Of a stretch of 64,000 nt of DNA, positions 51,457-62,643 are shown piece by piece. Source of the DNA: Betaproteobacteria bacterium (GTDB lineage Bacteria > Pseudomonadota > Gammaproteobacteria > Burkholderiales > SG8-39); NCBI GenBank assembly GCA_009693435.1, contig SHXF01000005.1, forward strand, positions 1-64,000, written 5' to 3'. Every line of letters begins with the position of its first letter. Positions within the stretch are counted from its first letter, which is position 1. The notes beneath the pieces are model-generated. The model did not search any database, was not told the DNA's origin, and saw only the letters and a list, made by a program, of their open reading frames with translations. Made by a program: the position numbers and the translations under genes.

Positions 51457-53025
51457 CTATTTTGCAGGAACGGCACCGCTTTCGGCGCTCACATTTTGTG
51501 CGTCACGGCTTGCAGTCTTTGTGTCCGTTGCGCCGTCGTCCCGGCTGAGCAAGCGTTCCGCCGTTGGCAATGAATCGGCGTTCCACCCGCCGCCCAGCGC
51601 CCGGATCAACAGCACGCTGGCGACCAGCCGGCGGCTGCGTATATCCATGGCGGCGCGTTCGGCGTTGAGCGCGGTCGCCTGCAGGGTGACCACGCTCAGG
51701 AAGTTGATCAGCCCCGCCTTGTATTGATTCATCGCGAGCGCCACCGATTGCCGCGCAAGCTGGAGTGCTTCGTCCTGCACCCGTGCCTCCTGCTCGAGTA
51801 TGCGCAAGGTCGCGAGGTTGTCCTCGACTTCCTGCAGTCCGGTGAGCACTGTTTGCCGGTATGCGGCGACGTTGGCGTCATAGCCGGCGATGGCCTGGTC
51901 GGTCAGGGCGCGCCGCTGGCCACCATCGAATAGTGTTTGCGCCAGGGTCGCCCCTATCGACCAGAAACGGCTGGGCGCGGTCAGCCACTGCGCCATGTCG
52001 GCCGTCTGGTAGCCGAGTGCGCCGGACAGCGTCAGGGCCGGAAAATAGCCGGCGTGTGCCACGCCGATCTGGGCGTTCGCCGCGGCGACGCGCCGCTCGG
52101 CCGCGGCAATGTCGGGGCGCCGCTCCAGCAGCGCCGATGGCAGGCCGACCGGCACCTCGGGCGGCTGCGCACTGAAGGGCGCGTTAGGCAGGGTGAACTC
52201 GGCAGGTGCCTTGCCGACCAGGAGCGCAATGGCGTGCTCCAATAGCGCGCGCTGCACGCCGAGATCGATCGCCTGCGCCTGCGTGGTGCGTACCTGCGCT
52301 TGCGCTTGTATGGTGTCGGCCCTGGCGACGGTGCCGGCGTTGTACTGGTTCTGCGTGAGCTGTACGGAGCGCTCGTAGGCGGCAATGGTGTCATCCAGCA
52401 GTTGTTTTTGCGTGTCCAGCACGCGCAGCTGGAAATAACTCTGCGCGAGTTGCGCCTGCGCCGACAGGCGCGCCGCTTCCAGATCCGCGGCACTCGCCTG
52501 CGCGCCTGCGGCACTGGCTTCGACGGTGCGCCCGATCCGGTTCCACAGATCCGCTTCCCAGGTCGCGTTGAACGGTAGGTTGTGGTTGCTGACGGCGCCC
52601 CGGGAAACAGGCGTCGCGGAAGGCTGCGCGATGGTGGTGGACGAGGCGCGCGAGCGCGTGTTGGTGAATGCGCCGGTAACCGTCGGAAAGTATCCTGCGC
52701 GCGACTGCTGCGCGAGCGCGCTCGCCTGACGAAAACGCGCCTCGGCCAGCGCGAGGTTCTGATTGGACACATTCACCTGCTGCTGCAACTGGTCGAGCAG
52801 CGGATCGCCGAATATCTGCCACCAGTTGCCGCGCAATTCGTGATCGCGGGGTTCGGCTGTCTTCCACCCCGCCATCTCCCGGAACGCCGCGGGCGTAGCT
52901 GCGCTCGGGCGCACGTAGTCCGGTCCGGCGCCACAGCCGGCAAGGCATGCCAGCAGCACGCCGCTGAGCACGCGGCACAGTGTCGCCGTCTGCATGCGGA
53001 AGTCTCTCATTCGGGGCTCTTTCAT
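51457..53025 (-). CDS. Outer-membrane efflux lipoprotein (NodT/OpmB-like)
   Basis: This 522-residue TolC-type channel completes a three-part RND efflux pump. A lipobox CLAGC places a lipid-modified C31 at the N-terminus, followed by two repeated coiled-coil halves with [20 protein letters not shown] and [20 protein letters not shown]. The start overlaps the upstream RND gene stop (ATGA), so translation is coupled. Order and layout match muxABC-opmB. Confidence 0.93.
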   Translation of the reverse strand: MKEPRMRDFRMQTATLCRVLSGVLLACLAGCGAGPDYVRPSAATPAAFREMAGWKTAEPRDHELRGNWWQIFGDPLLDQLQQQVNVSNQNLALAEARFRQASALAQQSRAGYFPTVTGAFTNTRSRASSTTIAQPSATPVSRGAVSNHNLPFNATWEADLWNRIGRTVEASAAGAQASAADLEAARLSAQAQLAQSYFQLRVLDTQKQLLDDTIAAYERSVQLTQNQYNAGTVARADTIQAQAQVRTTQAQAIDLGVQRALLEHAIALLVGKAPAEFTLPNAPFSAQPPEVPVGLPSALLERRPDIAAAERRVAAANAQIGVAHAGYFPALTLSGALGYQTADMAQWLTAPSRFWSIGATLAQTLFDGGQRRALTDQAIAGYDANVAAYRQTVLTGLQEVEDNLATLRILEQEARVQDEALQLARQSVALAMNQYKAGLINFLSVVTLQATALNAERAAMDIRSRRLVASVLLIRALGGGWNADSLPTAERLLSRDDGATDTKTASRDAQNVSAESGAVPAK

Positions 53026-56000
53026 GTCTGCGCTGCTTGCGGCCGTCCGGATGCGGAAGGCCCGGTCAGAGGCTGCGGCAATGCCGCGCCAGAACGCCGC
53101 CTGCGCTGCGCCCACAGCCGGAACCGGTCCAGATAAAGATAGACCACCGGCGTGGTGTAAAGGGTGAGTAGCTGGCTGACGGCGAGGCCGCCGACGATGG
53201 CAATGCCGAGCGGGCGGCGGAATTCCGCACCATCGCCCGCGCCCAGCGCCAGCGGCACGGCGCCCAGCAGCGCCGCCACGGTGGTCATCATGATGGGCCT
53301 GAAACGCAGCAGGCAGGCCTGGAAGATCGCGTCCCGCGGGGACAGGCCGTGGCGGCGTTCGGCGTCGAGCGCGAAGTCGATCATCATGATGGCGTTCTTC
53401 TTGACGATGCCGATCAGCAGGATCACGCCGATGAAGGCGATGATACTGAATTCCGTGTCGCAGGCGAGCAGCGCCAGCAGCGCGCCCACCCCCGCCGAAG
53501 GCAGGGTGGAGAGTATGGTGACCGGATGGACCAGGCTCTCGTAGAGCACACCGAGCACGATGTACACCGCCAGCAGTGCGGTCAGGATCAGCCAGGGCTG
53601 GCTTTGCAGCGACGCCTGAAAGGCGCGTGCCGTGCCCTGGAAAGTGCCGTGCACCGAGGTCGGGACGCCGATGCTGTCCATGGTGTCGCTGATGGCACGG
53701 GTGGCGTCCGACAGCGAGACGCCGGGGGGCAGGTTGAAGGAAATGGTGGAGGCGGCGAACTGACCCTGGTGATTGACGTTGAGTGCCGTGTTGGTCGGCT
53801 CGTAGCGGCTGAAGGCGGACAGTGGTACCGCGGTGCCGTCGGTTGCCATGACGTAGATCAGCTTGAGCGATTCCGGGCTTTGCCAGTATTCCGGCGCCGC
53901 TTCCATGACTACGCGGTACTGGTTGAGCGGGTTGTAGATGGTCGAGACCTGGCGCTGGCCGAAGGCGTCGTTCAAGGTCGCATCTATCATGCGCGTGGTG
54001 ACCCCCAGGCGTGCTGCCGTGTCCCGATCGATCACCAGTGAGGTCTGCAGGCCGCGCTCCTGCTGGTCGGTATTCACGTCGACCAGTTCCGGCCGATCCG
54101 CGAGCGCGCGCCGCAGGCGCGGGTCCCAGGCGCGCAATTCAGCGAGTTCGTCGGCCTGCAGGGTGAACTGGTACTGCGCGTTGCTCGGTCGTCCGCCTAT
54201 GCGTATGTCCTGCACCGGCACGAGGAACAGGCTGGCACCGGGTTCGCGCGCCAGGTTGCCGCGCAGGCGCGCCACCACCCTGTCCGCGGACAGGGTGCGT
54301 TCGTTGAGCGGCTTGAGGGTGGCGAACATGAAACCGCTGTTGCGCCCGCCGCCGGTGAAGGCGATCACGTTCTCCACCGCCGGATCGGCGCGCACGATGT
54401 CGACAAAATTGGCGAGCTTGATGCGCATCGCCTGAAACGAAATGCTCTGGTCCGCCTGGATGTTGCCGACCAGCCGGCCGGTGTCCTGCTGCGGAAAGAA
54501 TCCCTTCGGGATGATCACATACAGGTAGACGTTGAGGCAGACAGTCGCAAACAGCAGCACCATCATCAACACGCCGTGGCGCAACGCCCAGCCGAGCGAT
54601 CGTCCGTAGCCGCGCACCAGTGCAGCGAAGGCGCGCGAGGCGGCGCGTTGCAGGCGGCCTGGCTGATGGCCGGATGCGTTGGTGTCGCGACCGCGCAGCA
54701 GCAGCGCACACATCATCGGTGTAGTGGTCAGCGACACCAGCAGCGACACCATGATGGCCACAGACAGGGTGACCGCGAATTCTCGGAACAGCCGGCCCAC
54801 GATGCCGCCCATCAGCAGGATGGGAATGAACACCGCGATCAGCGACAGGCTCATCGACAGCACCGTAAACCCCACTTCGCGTGCGCCCAGCAGGGCGGCC
54901 TGCACCGGCTTCATCCCCCGCTCAATGTGGCGTGACACGTTTTCCAGCACGACGATGGCGTCGTCGACGACGAATCCGGTGGCTATGGTGAGGGCCATGA
55001 GGGAGAGGTTGTTCAGGCTGTAGCCGAGCAGGTGCATGACGCCGAAGGTGCCTATCAGCGAAATGGGCACCGCAACGCTGGGAATAAGCGCCGCACGGAC
55101 ATTCCCCAGGAACAGGAACACCACCATGATCACCAGCGCGGTGGAGATAAGCAGGGTGCGCTCGACTTCGCGCAGCGAGGCGCGGATGGTAGGCGTGCGG
55201 TCCAGCGCGACTTCCAGGTTGATGGCGCTGGGAATGGAGGCGCGCATCAGCGGCAGCAGGTCGCGAATGCGGTCCACAGTCTCGATGATGTTGGCATTCG
55301 GCTGGCGGTTCAGGATCACCAGCACCGAGGGCTTGCCGTTGGCGGACCCGGCGTTGCGCAGGTCCTGCACCGAGTCGACGACTTCGCCGACGTCGGACAG
55401 GCGCACCGCCGCGCCATTGCGATAGGCCACAATCAGCGGCAGGTATTCGGCCGCCTTTTTCGCCTGGTCGTTGGCGTAGATCTGCCACTGCCGCTCGCCA
55501 TCCTCGACCACACCCTTGGGACGGTTGGCATTGGTGGCGGCGATGGCGGCGCGCACCGCCTCGAAGCCGATGCCGTACTTGTTGAGCGCATTCGGATTGA
55601 GTTCCACGCGCACCGCCGGCAGGGCGCTGCCGCCTATGGTCACCTGGCCTATGCCCCGCACCTGCGCGAATTTCTGCGCGAGTATGGTGGAGGCGGCGTC
55701 GTACATCTGTCCCTGGGTCATCGATTCCGATGTCAGCGACAGGATCATGATGGGCGCGTCGGCCGGATTGACCTTGCGATAGGTCGGATTATTCGGCAGG
55801 CCCGTGGGCAGCAGGGTTCGCGCGCCGTTTATGGCCGCCTGCACTTCCCGGGCGGCGCCGTCTATGTCGCGGCTGAGGTCGAACTGCAACACCACGCGCG
55901 TCGAGCCGAGCGAACTTGAGGAGGTCATCTCCGTGATGCCGGCGATGCGTCCCAGCGCGCGCTCCAGCGGTGTCGCAACCGTTGCCGCCATCGTCTCCGG

Positions 56001-56165
56001 GCTCGCCCCGGGCAATTGCGCCTGCACCGATATGGTCGGATAGTCGACCTGCGGCAGTGGCGAGACCGGCAACAGCCGGAACGCCATGATGCCGGCAAGC
56101 GCGAGACCCACGGTCAGCAGGGTCGTGGCGACCGGCCGGGCTATGAACGGTGCGGAGACGTTCAT
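53022..56165 (-). CDS. mdtC: RND efflux permease, MdtC/MuxC type
   Basis: This 1047-residue inner-membrane pump subunit has twelve membrane segments and two large periplasmic loops. It works as a mixed trimer with the MdtB-type protein. Visible are the N-terminal [19 protein letters not shown], the [15 protein letters not shown] motif carrying proton-relay aspartates and the C-terminal [15 protein letters not shown]. The start overlaps the MdtB stop by four bases. Exported compounds cannot be inferred. Confidence 0.95.
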   Translation of the reverse strand: MNVSAPFIARPVATTLLTVGLALAGIMAFRLLPVSPLPQVDYPTISVQAQLPGASPETMAATVATPLERALGRIAGITEMTSSSSLGSTRVVLQFDLSRDIDGAAREVQAAINGARTLLPTGLPNNPTYRKVNPADAPIMILSLTSESMTQGQMYDAASTILAQKFAQVRGIGQVTIGGSALPAVRVELNPNALNKYGIGFEAVRAAIAATNANRPKGVVEDGERQWQIYANDQAKKAAEYLPLIVAYRNGAAVRLSDVGEVVDSVQDLRNAGSANGKPSVLVILNRQPNANIIETVDRIRDLLPLMRASIPSAINLEVALDRTPTIRASLREVERTLLISTALVIMVVFLFLGNVRAALIPSVAVPISLIGTFGVMHLLGYSLNNLSLMALTIATGFVVDDAIVVLENVSRHIERGMKPVQAALLGAREVGFTVLSMSLSLIAVFIPILLMGGIVGRLFREFAVTLSVAIMVSLLVSLTTTPMMCALLLRGRDTNASGHQPGRLQRAASRAFAALVRGYGRSLGWALRHGVLMMVLLFATVCLNVYLYVIIPKGFFPQQDTGRLVGNIQADQSISFQAMRIKLANFVDIVRADPAVENVIAFTGGGRNSGFMFATLKPLNERTLSADRVVARLRGNLAREPGASLFLVPVQDIRIGGRPSNAQYQFTLQADELAELRAWDPRLRRALADRPELVDVNTDQQERGLQTSLVIDRDTAARLGVTTRMIDATLNDAFGQRQVSTIYNPLNQYRVVMEAAPEYWQSPESLKLIYVMATDGTAVPLSAFSRYEPTNTALNVNHQGQFAASTISFNLPPGVSLSDATRAISDTMDSIGVPTSVHGTFQGTARAFQASLQSQPWLILTALLAVYIVLGVLYESLVHPVTILSTLPSAGVGALLALLACDTEFSIIAFIGVILLIGIVKKNAIMMIDFALDAERRHGLSPRDAIFQACLLRFRPIMMTTVAALLGAVPLALGAGDGAEFRRPLGIAIVGGLAVSQLLTLYTTPVVYLYLDRFRLWAQRRRRSGAALPQPLTGPSASGRPQAAQT

Positions 56166-59100
56166 GACCTTGTGGGGTCGCCCGATGCGGCGGGATTTCC
56201 GCCGGGTTGCGCCGGCACGGCCGACAGGGACACACCTGAGTTCCCGGCGCCGAAGCGGCGCGCGAGCTTGTCGAAAGCCAGGTAGATCACCGGCGTGGTG
56301 AACAAGGTGAGTACCTGCGAGAGCAGCAACCCGCCCACCATGGTGATGCCCAGCGGATGGCGCAGTTCCGAGCCCACGCCGCTGCCGAGCATCAACGGCA
56401 GCGCCGAGAGCAGCGCCGCCATGGTGGTCATCATGATGGGCCGGAAGCGCAGCAGCGCTGCCTGGCGGATGGCTTCCAGCGGGCTCATGCCTTCGTTGCG
56501 CTCGGCGTCCAGGGCGAAGTCGATCATCATGATGGCGTTTTTCTTGACGATGCCGATCAGGAGGATGATGCCGATGATGCCGATGATGCCGAGGTCGCTG
56601 CCGGCGATCATGAGCGCGAGGAGCGCGCCCACGCCGGCCGAGGGCAGGGTGGACAGTATGGTGATGGGATGGATATAGCTCTCGTACAGCACGCCCAGCA
56701 CGATGTACATGGTGACTATGGCGGCGAGGATGAGCAGCAGGGTATTGTCCAGCGACGCCTGGAAGGCGAGGGCAGCCCCCTGGAAGCGCGTCTGCAGGCC
56801 GGCAGGCATGGCGAGTTCACGTTCGGCATCGCGTATGGCACGCACGGCATCGCCGAGCGAAGCGGGCGAGTTGCCCTCGCGTCCGAGGTTGAACGACAGG
56901 GTTGCGGACGGAAACTGGCCCAGATGGTTGATCACCAGCGGCGCGGGCTTTTCGCTGATCTTCGCCACGGTGGCGAGGCGCACCTGCTGCGGTAACCCGG
57001 CAGCGCCGGAACCGGGCAGACTGGAATTCACATAGATGTCCCCCAGGGCCGCTGGGCCGTTGCGATATTCGGGCCCCACTTCCAGCACCACCCGGTACTG
57101 CGTGGTCTGGGTGAAGATGGTGGACACCAGCCGCTGGCCATAGGCGTTGTACAGGGCATTGTCGATCGAGGCAGGCGTCACGCCCAGCCGGCTCGCCGTG
57201 GCACGGTCGATTTCTACGTAGGTCTGCAGTCCGTCGTCCTGCAGGTCGCTCGCCACGTCGGCCAGTTGCGGCAACTGCCGCAGGCGCGCCAGCAGCCGCG
57301 GCACCCACAGGCTCAATTCGGCCGGGTCGGCGTCTTCGACGCTCATCTGATACTGGGTGCGGCTGACGCGGTTTTCTATGGTCAGGTCCTGCACCGGCTG
57401 CATGTAGAGCGCGATGCCTTCGATCTTCGCCAGGCGCGGCTGCATGCGGCGGATGACTTCCAGTGCGCTGATGCGGGAACCGTCCGGATTGCGCGCATCC
57501 GGCGGCTTCAGATTGATCAGTATGCGGCCGCTGTTGAGGGTGGCGTTGATGCCGTCCACACCGATGAAGGACGACAGGCTCTCGACGGCGGAATCCTCCA
57601 GCACGGCGCTCGCCAGGACCTGCTGGCGTTCCGCCATGGCGGCAAAGGAGATCGACTGGGATGCCTCCGACACGCCCTGGATGACCCCGGTGTCCTGAAT
57701 GGGAAAGAAGCCCTTGGGTATGAACAGGTAGAGTACGACGGTGAGCACCAGGGTGGCAATGGCCACGAGGAGGGTGGCAGCTTCGCGCTGAAGCACCCAG
57801 TCCAGCGCCACCCCGTATCGGGCGATGATCCGGTCGAAGTAGCGGCCGCTGACCCGGTAGAACCAGCCTTGCTGCGCTTCGGGCGTGTGGCGCAGCAGGC
57901 GCGCGCACATCATCGGTGTCAAGGTCAGGGACACCACCGCCGAGATGAGAATCGCCACCGCGAGCGTGATGGCGAATTCGCGAAACAGCCGTCCCACGAC
58001 ATCGCCCATGAACAGCAGCGGAATCAGCACGGCAATAAGCGAAAAGGTCAGCGAGATGATGGTGAAGCCTATTTGCTGCGCGCCCTTCAGTGCCGCTTCC
58101 AGCGGCGCGTAGCCCTTCTCGATGTAGCGCGAAATGTTTTCTATCATCACGATGGCGTCATCGACGACGAACCCCGTCGCCACGGTCAACGCCATCAAGG
58201 TGAGGTTGTTGATGCTGAACCCGGCGAAATACATGACGCAGAAGGTGCCGATCAGGGAGACGGGCACCGCGATGCTGGGGATGATCGTCCCGGACGCGGT
58301 GCGCAGGAAAAGGAAAATCACCATCACCACCAGCGCGATAGCGAGCAGGAGTTCGAACTGCACGTCCTTGACCGAGGCGCGGATGGTGGTGGTGCGGTCG
58401 GTGAGCAGGGTCACTTCCACCGAACCCGGCAGGGTTGCCTGCAACCGCGGCAACAAGCCCTTCACCCGGTCCGCCACTTCGATGACGTTGGCGCCGGGTT
58501 GGCGCTGGATATTGAGAATCACCGCCGCGGATTCATTGGCCCAGGCCGCCAGCCGCACGTTCTCCACGTCATCGACCGAGGTGGCGATGTCCGCCATGCG
58601 CACCGGCCGGCCATTGCGCCAGGCGACGATGAGGGCCAGGTATTCGTCCGCCGACTTGAGCTGATCGTTGGCATCGATGGTGGAGGCGCGGGCGGGTCCG
58701 TCGAAGCTGCCCTTGGCCTGGTTGACATTGGCATTGGCTATCGCCAGTCGCACGTCATCCAGGCTGAGACCGTAGGCCGCCGCCGCCTTGGGATTGACCT
58801 GGATGCGCACAGCAGGGCGCTGGCCGCCGCTCAAACTCACCAGTCCGACACCCGGAAGCTGGGAAATCTTTTGCGCGAGGCGCGTATCCACCAGGTTCTG
58901 CACTTTCGGCAGCGGCATGGTCTCGGAGGTGATGGCGAGGGTGATGATGGGCGAATCCGCCGGATTGACTTTGCTGTAAATCGGCGGAACGGGCAGGTCC
59001 TGTGGCAGAAGATTGCTCGCCGCGTTGATCGCGGCCTGCACTTCCTGCTCCGCGACGTCCAGGGTCAGCGCGAGGCTGAACTGCAGGGTGATCACCGAGG

Positions 59101-59362
59101 CGCCGCCGGAGTTGGTCGATGCCATCTGATTGAGTCCGGGCATCTGGCCGAACTGGCGTTCCAGCGGCGCGGTGATCGACGAGGTCACCACTTCGGGACT
59201 CGCGCCCGGATACAAGGTGACCACCTGTATGGTCGGGTAGTCCACTTCCGGCAGCGCCGACAGCGGCAGCATGCGATAGGAGACCAGACCGGCGAGCACG
59301 ATGGCGAGCATCAGCAGCGAGGTGGCCACCGGACGCAGGATGAACAGGCGGGAAGGATTCAT
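56162..59362 (-). CDS. mdtB: RND efflux permease, MdtB/MuxB type
   Basis: This 1066-residue RND pump subunit pairs with the MdtC-type protein. It starts [20 protein letters not shown] and contains [18 protein letters not shown] in membrane segment 4 and [22 protein letters not shown] towards the end. It starts 21 bases after the adaptor gene. The two-RND arrangement is the defining feature of the MdtABC/MuxABC class. Confidence 0.95.
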   Translation of the reverse strand: MNPSRLFILRPVATSLLMLAIVLAGLVSYRMLPLSALPEVDYPTIQVVTLYPGASPEVVTSSITAPLERQFGQMPGLNQMASTNSGGASVITLQFSLALTLDVAEQEVQAAINAASNLLPQDLPVPPIYSKVNPADSPIITLAITSETMPLPKVQNLVDTRLAQKISQLPGVGLVSLSGGQRPAVRIQVNPKAAAAYGLSLDDVRLAIANANVNQAKGSFDGPARASTIDANDQLKSADEYLALIVAWRNGRPVRMADIATSVDDVENVRLAAWANESAAVILNIQRQPGANVIEVADRVKGLLPRLQATLPGSVEVTLLTDRTTTIRASVKDVQFELLLAIALVVMVIFLFLRTASGTIIPSIAVPVSLIGTFCVMYFAGFSINNLTLMALTVATGFVVDDAIVMIENISRYIEKGYAPLEAALKGAQQIGFTIISLTFSLIAVLIPLLFMGDVVGRLFREFAITLAVAILISAVVSLTLTPMMCARLLRHTPEAQQGWFYRVSGRYFDRIIARYGVALDWVLQREAATLLVAIATLVLTVVLYLFIPKGFFPIQDTGVIQGVSEASQSISFAAMAERQQVLASAVLEDSAVESLSSFIGVDGINATLNSGRILINLKPPDARNPDGSRISALEVIRRMQPRLAKIEGIALYMQPVQDLTIENRVSRTQYQMSVEDADPAELSLWVPRLLARLRQLPQLADVASDLQDDGLQTYVEIDRATASRLGVTPASIDNALYNAYGQRLVSTIFTQTTQYRVVLEVGPEYRNGPAALGDIYVNSSLPGSGAAGLPQQVRLATVAKISEKPAPLVINHLGQFPSATLSFNLGREGNSPASLGDAVRAIRDAERELAMPAGLQTRFQGAALAFQASLDNTLLLILAAIVTMYIVLGVLYESYIHPITILSTLPSAGVGALLALMIAGSDLGIIGIIGIILLIGIVKKNAIMMIDFALDAERNEGMSPLEAIRQAALLRFRPIMMTTMAALLSALPLMLGSGVGSELRHPLGITMVGGLLLSQVLTLFTTPVIYLAFDKLARRFGAGNSGVSLSAVPAQPGGNPAASGDPTRS

Positions 59363-59383
59363 CGATCGCGCTATCGGTCGCAG

Positions 59384-60865
59384 CTACTGCGGGGACGGCG
59401 CGCCGGCATCTGCACCTTTGCGCCAACCGCCTTTGCGCAATTCCCCCTTGGCGGATTGGTCTTTGCCGGATTCTCCTTTGGCGGACTCACCTCTGCCTGA
59501 TTCACCTCTGCCTGATTCACCTCTGCCTGATTCACCTTTGCCGAATTCGCTCTTGCCGTCTTCCAGCTTGCCGTCTTCCCGCTTGCCGCCTTCCCGCTTG
59601 CTGCCTTCGCCGCGACCGCCCTTGCGGCCGTCCTTTCCTGCTGCGGCATTGCGCCCGCCGACATCAACCTTGCCGCCCTGACGAAGTTTGTCGGCGCCGT
59701 CGGTGACCACGATTTCGCCCGGGGCCAGGCCTTTTTCTATGGCGATATTTTCGCCCTGCACGGGCCCCAGGCTCACCTGCCGGATGGTGACGGTGCTGTC
59801 CTCCTTCACGACGTAGACGAATGTGCCCTGGCTGCCGCGCTGCACCGCCGCCGACGGAATCACGGTTGCGCCTTGTTTCATTTCCAGCTGCATGCGCGTA
59901 TTGACGAACTGGTTCGGGAACAGGCTGAAATCCTTATTGGAAAACTGGGCTTTGAGCTTGAGCGTGCCGGTGGTGCTGTCGATCTGGTTATCCACGGTGA
60001 GCAACGTGCCGGTGGCCAGCCGGGTTTTTTCGGCCCGGTCCCATGCTTCGACGGGAAGCTTCTCCCGTGCCCGCAGTTTCGCCATGACGCCGGGCACGTT
60101 GTCTTCGGGCATGGTGAACACCACGCTGATCGGCTCCAGTTGCGTGATGACGACGATGCCGCTCGCGTCGCCCGCGCGCACGATGTTGCCGGGATCGACA
60201 AGACGCAGACCGAGCCGGCCGCTGATGGGCGCGGTGATGCGACAGTAGTAGAGCTGAAGCTTTGCCGTGTCGATGGCCGCCTGGTCCACCTTTGCCGTGG
60301 CTTCGTATTGCCGCACCAAAGATTCCTGCGTGTCGAGCTGCTGTCGGGCGATCGAGTCCTGCTGGAACAGCGTTCGATAACGCTCCAGGTCGAGCCGCGC
60401 ATTGCGCAGTAGCGCCTGGTCCCGCGCCATCTGCCCTTCGGCCTGGGCGAGTTGTGCTTCCCAGGTGCGCGGATCGATCTCCGCCAGCAGGTCGCCGGCC
60501 TTCACGATCTGTCCTTCGGTAAACAGCGTTCTCATCAATTGGCCGTCGATGCGCGAGCGCACTGTCACGGTGGCCAGGGGCGTGACCGTGCCCAGTCCGG
60601 CGAGAATCACCGGAACATCGGCGCTCTTTGCCGGCACCGCTACCACCGGCATCGGGCGGTTAGGGTCGAATCCCTTCCGGCCGCCCGGTCGCTGCTTATG
60701 TTGCACCGCCTGCGGTTCGCCGGATGGCGCGACATAGTAGAAGTAGTAACCGGCCGCGCCGGCCGCCGCGATCAGGCAAAGCAGGAACACCGACAGCCCC
60801 CAGTTTCGGGGCTTGCGGCCGCCGGAGGGGGCGGCGTAACCGAGTTCGGCGTCTGGTTCGTTCAT
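59384..60865 (-). CDS. mdtA: RND efflux periplasmic adaptor, MdtA/MuxA type, with repeat tail
   Basis: This 493-residue membrane fusion protein links the RND pump to the outer-membrane channel. A membrane segment lies at about 25-45, followed by the lipoyl half GTVTPLATVTVRSRIDGQL, the helical hairpin and the beta barrel with ITAPISGRLGLRLVDPG. The normal end is near residue 410. A charged tail follows, with about twelve pentapeptides of the type GKGES or GRGES (residues about 416-475). The start at 60865 is chosen by family length. Confidence 0.94.
   Translation of the reverse strand: MNEPDAELGYAAPSGGRKPRNWGLSVFLLCLIAAAGAAGYYFYYVAPSGEPQAVQHKQRPGGRKGFDPNRPMPVVAVPAKSADVPVILAGLGTVTPLATVTVRSRIDGQLMRTLFTEGQIVKAGDLLAEIDPRTWEAQLAQAEGQMARDQALLRNARLDLERYRTLFQQDSIARQQLDTQESLVRQYEATAKVDQAAIDTAKLQLYYCRITAPISGRLGLRLVDPGNIVRAGDASGIVVITQLEPISVVFTMPEDNVPGVMAKLRAREKLPVEAWDRAEKTRLATGTLLTVDNQIDSTTGTLKLKAQFSNKDFSLFPNQFVNTRMQLEMKQGATVIPSAAVQRGSQGTFVYVVKEDSTVTIRQVSLGPVQGENIAIEKGLAPGEIVVTDGADKLRQGGKVDVGGRNAAAGKDGRKGGRGEGSKREGGKREDGKLEDGKSEFGKGESGRGESGRGESGRGESAKGESGKDQSAKGELRKGGWRKGADAGAPSPQ
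59441..59620. repeat. About twelve degenerate 15-bp repeats encoding the MdtA tail
   Basis: Units such as TTCACCTCTGCCTGA (three near-identical copies at about 59500-59530) follow one another in frame. On the minus strand they encode pentapeptides rich in G, K/R, E and S. The central units are most alike, so recent expansion is likely there. Confidence 0.88.
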
Positions 60866-61008
60866 GTAGGAACCTGAAATGCAGGGAATGGGAAAGTGGG
60901 AAGGGATGCTTATAACGCTCACGTACGGCTACCGGCAAGTCGCGCCTGTTACCAGATGTGTCTCTTCTTTCGGGTCAATCGAGGCTGCGCATCCCGTCCG
61001 CGTGTCCG

Positions 61009-61104
61009 CTAGACCCCCAGCCCGCCCTTTGAGATCCCCGAAAGCAGGATGGCAGGAACTGCTGCCACCCGGAACCACGGGTCGGTGAGCAGCGTCAGGG
61101 TCAC
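61009..61104 (-). pseudogene. TauE/SafE permease, truncated after 31 residues
   Basis: The frame LLTDPWFRVAAVPAILLSG, then ISKGGLGV and a TAG stop, matches the first membrane segment of sulfite/organosulfonate exporters of the TauE/SafE family, which are about 250 residues long. The GTG start overlaps the stop of the CoA ligase (GTGA). The DNA beyond the stop does not encode the rest of the protein, so a deletion or rearrangement has removed it. Confidence 0.78.
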
Positions 61105-62636
61105 GCCGCGGGTGCTTTGCCGGCATTCTCCGACGAAAGTGCAATGGCGTTGTCGCGCAGCACCCGCTTCAGAATTTTTCCGGTGGCGCTTTTCGGCAAT
61201 TCGGCAACGATGTCGACCTGCGCCGGCGCCTTGTAGGCAGCCAGTTTTTCCCTGCACCACTTGCCGATGTCCTCGCCGGTCAGAGCGGCGTTCTCGCCCA
61301 GCACTGCGGCAACGCGCACCACTTCGCCCTTGACCGGGTCGGGCACGCCGTAGACCGCCACTTCCTTGATGCCGGGGATCTGGTACAGATAGTGCTCAAC
61401 CTCAGCGGGCCAGACCTTGAAGCCCGAGACATTGATCATGTCCTTCACCCGATCGACGATGAATACATAGCCTTCTTCGTCCTGGCGGCCGATGTCGCCC
61501 GAATGCAGCCAGCCAGTGCGCAGGGCGCGCGCAGTCTCCTGCGGATTGCCCCAGTAGCCCTTCATCACGCCGGGCCCGCGGATGACGATTTCGCCCCATT
61601 CACCGCGCGCCACTTCCTTGTCGTTCTCGTCGAAGATGCGCACCTCGAAATCTTCGATCGCGGTGCCGACGCTGCCGAACTTGTGTTTGGTGACGTGGTT
61701 GTACGCGGCGCAGGGCGCGCACTCGGTGAGGCCGTAGCCCTCGTATACCAACTGTCTGTAGGATTCGGTCCAGCGGCGCGATATTTCCTGCGGCATGGTG
61801 GCCGCGGCCGAGAAAAAATAGCGCACAGAGGCCAGTTTTTCTGCGGCCACGCCGGCACTCAGGAGTGCGATGTAAATGGTAGGCACGCCGAAGAACATGG
61901 TGACCTTGTCACGCGCGATGCTATCGATGACCTGGTCCGGGACGAAACGGCGATGCAGCACCACGGTGGCGCCCGACTCGAATGCGCCGTTCATGATGAA
62001 ATTCTGGGCAAACACGTGGAACAGCGGCAGGAATACGATCAGCCGGTCGGCGGGCCGCATGCCGGCGCAGGCCGCCGTGGTGCGCACGTTCGACTGCACG
62101 TTGCGATGGCTCAGGGTGACGCCCTTGGGTACGCCGGTGGTGCCGGAGGAATAGAGCAGGGCAGCCGGGTCGTCCGGCTTCATGCGGGTGCATTTCAGCG
62201 GCACAGAAGCACCCAGTTCCAGCCACTCTTTCAGATTCGGCAGGTCGGCCGTACCTTCACAGATCACGACCTGGTCGAGCAGCGGACAGTCGTCGCGCGG
62301 GATGTGGGGCAACAGGTCGGCAACAGTGAAAATAATTCCGGCACCGGAATCGTTGATGATGAATTTGACTTCCTCGGACTTGAAGATGGCATTGATCGAC
62401 ACTGCCACGGCGCCTGCCCGCAGCACCGCCAGGTAGACCAGCGCGAATGCAGGAATGTTGGGCAGGTACAGGGCCACCCGGTCGCCCCGCTTTACGCCGC
62501 GCAGCAGCAGCGCGCGGGCCAGCGCGGCTGCGCAATCATTGAGCGCAGCGTAGGCGATCTGGCTGCCTTCGAAGACGATCGCCGGATGCTGCGCGGTGCG
62601 CAGCGCGGCCAGTTGCACATGATCGGCGACGTTCAT
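61101..62636 (-). CDS. AMP-forming acyl-CoA ligase
   Basis: This 511-residue adenylating enzyme has the P-loop LYSSGTTGVPKGVTLSH, YGLTECAP, GWLHSGDIGRQDEEGY, the hinge with VKDMINVSGFKVWPAEVE and the catalytic lysine in SATGKILKR. It is similar to long-chain or branched-chain acid ligases. It starts seven bases after the end of the upstream dehydrogenase, which suggests one operon with it and the BKACE protein. Confidence 0.93.
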   Translation of the reverse strand: MNVADHVQLAALRTAQHPAIVFEGSQIAYAALNDCAAALARALLLRGVKRGDRVALYLPNIPAFALVYLAVLRAGAVAVSINAIFKSEEVKFIINDSGAGIIFTVADLLPHIPRDDCPLLDQVVICEGTADLPNLKEWLELGASVPLKCTRMKPDDPAALLYSSGTTGVPKGVTLSHRNVQSNVRTTAACAGMRPADRLIVFLPLFHVFAQNFIMNGAFESGATVVLHRRFVPDQVIDSIARDKVTMFFGVPTIYIALLSAGVAAEKLASVRYFFSAAATMPQEISRRWTESYRQLVYEGYGLTECAPCAAYNHVTKHKFGSVGTAIEDFEVRIFDENDKEVARGEWGEIVIRGPGVMKGYWGNPQETARALRTGWLHSGDIGRQDEEGYVFIVDRVKDMINVSGFKVWPAEVEHYLYQIPGIKEVAVYGVPDPVKGEVVRVAAVLGENAALTGEDIGKWCREKLAAYKAPAQVDIVAELPKSATGKILKRVLRDNAIALSSENAGKAPAA

Positions 62637-62643
62637 GCAGTGA

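Noticed and set aside
57266..59500. 744-residue open frame on the plus strand
   Set aside because: It is antisense to the MdtB-type gene and rich in H, R and Q as shadow frames are.
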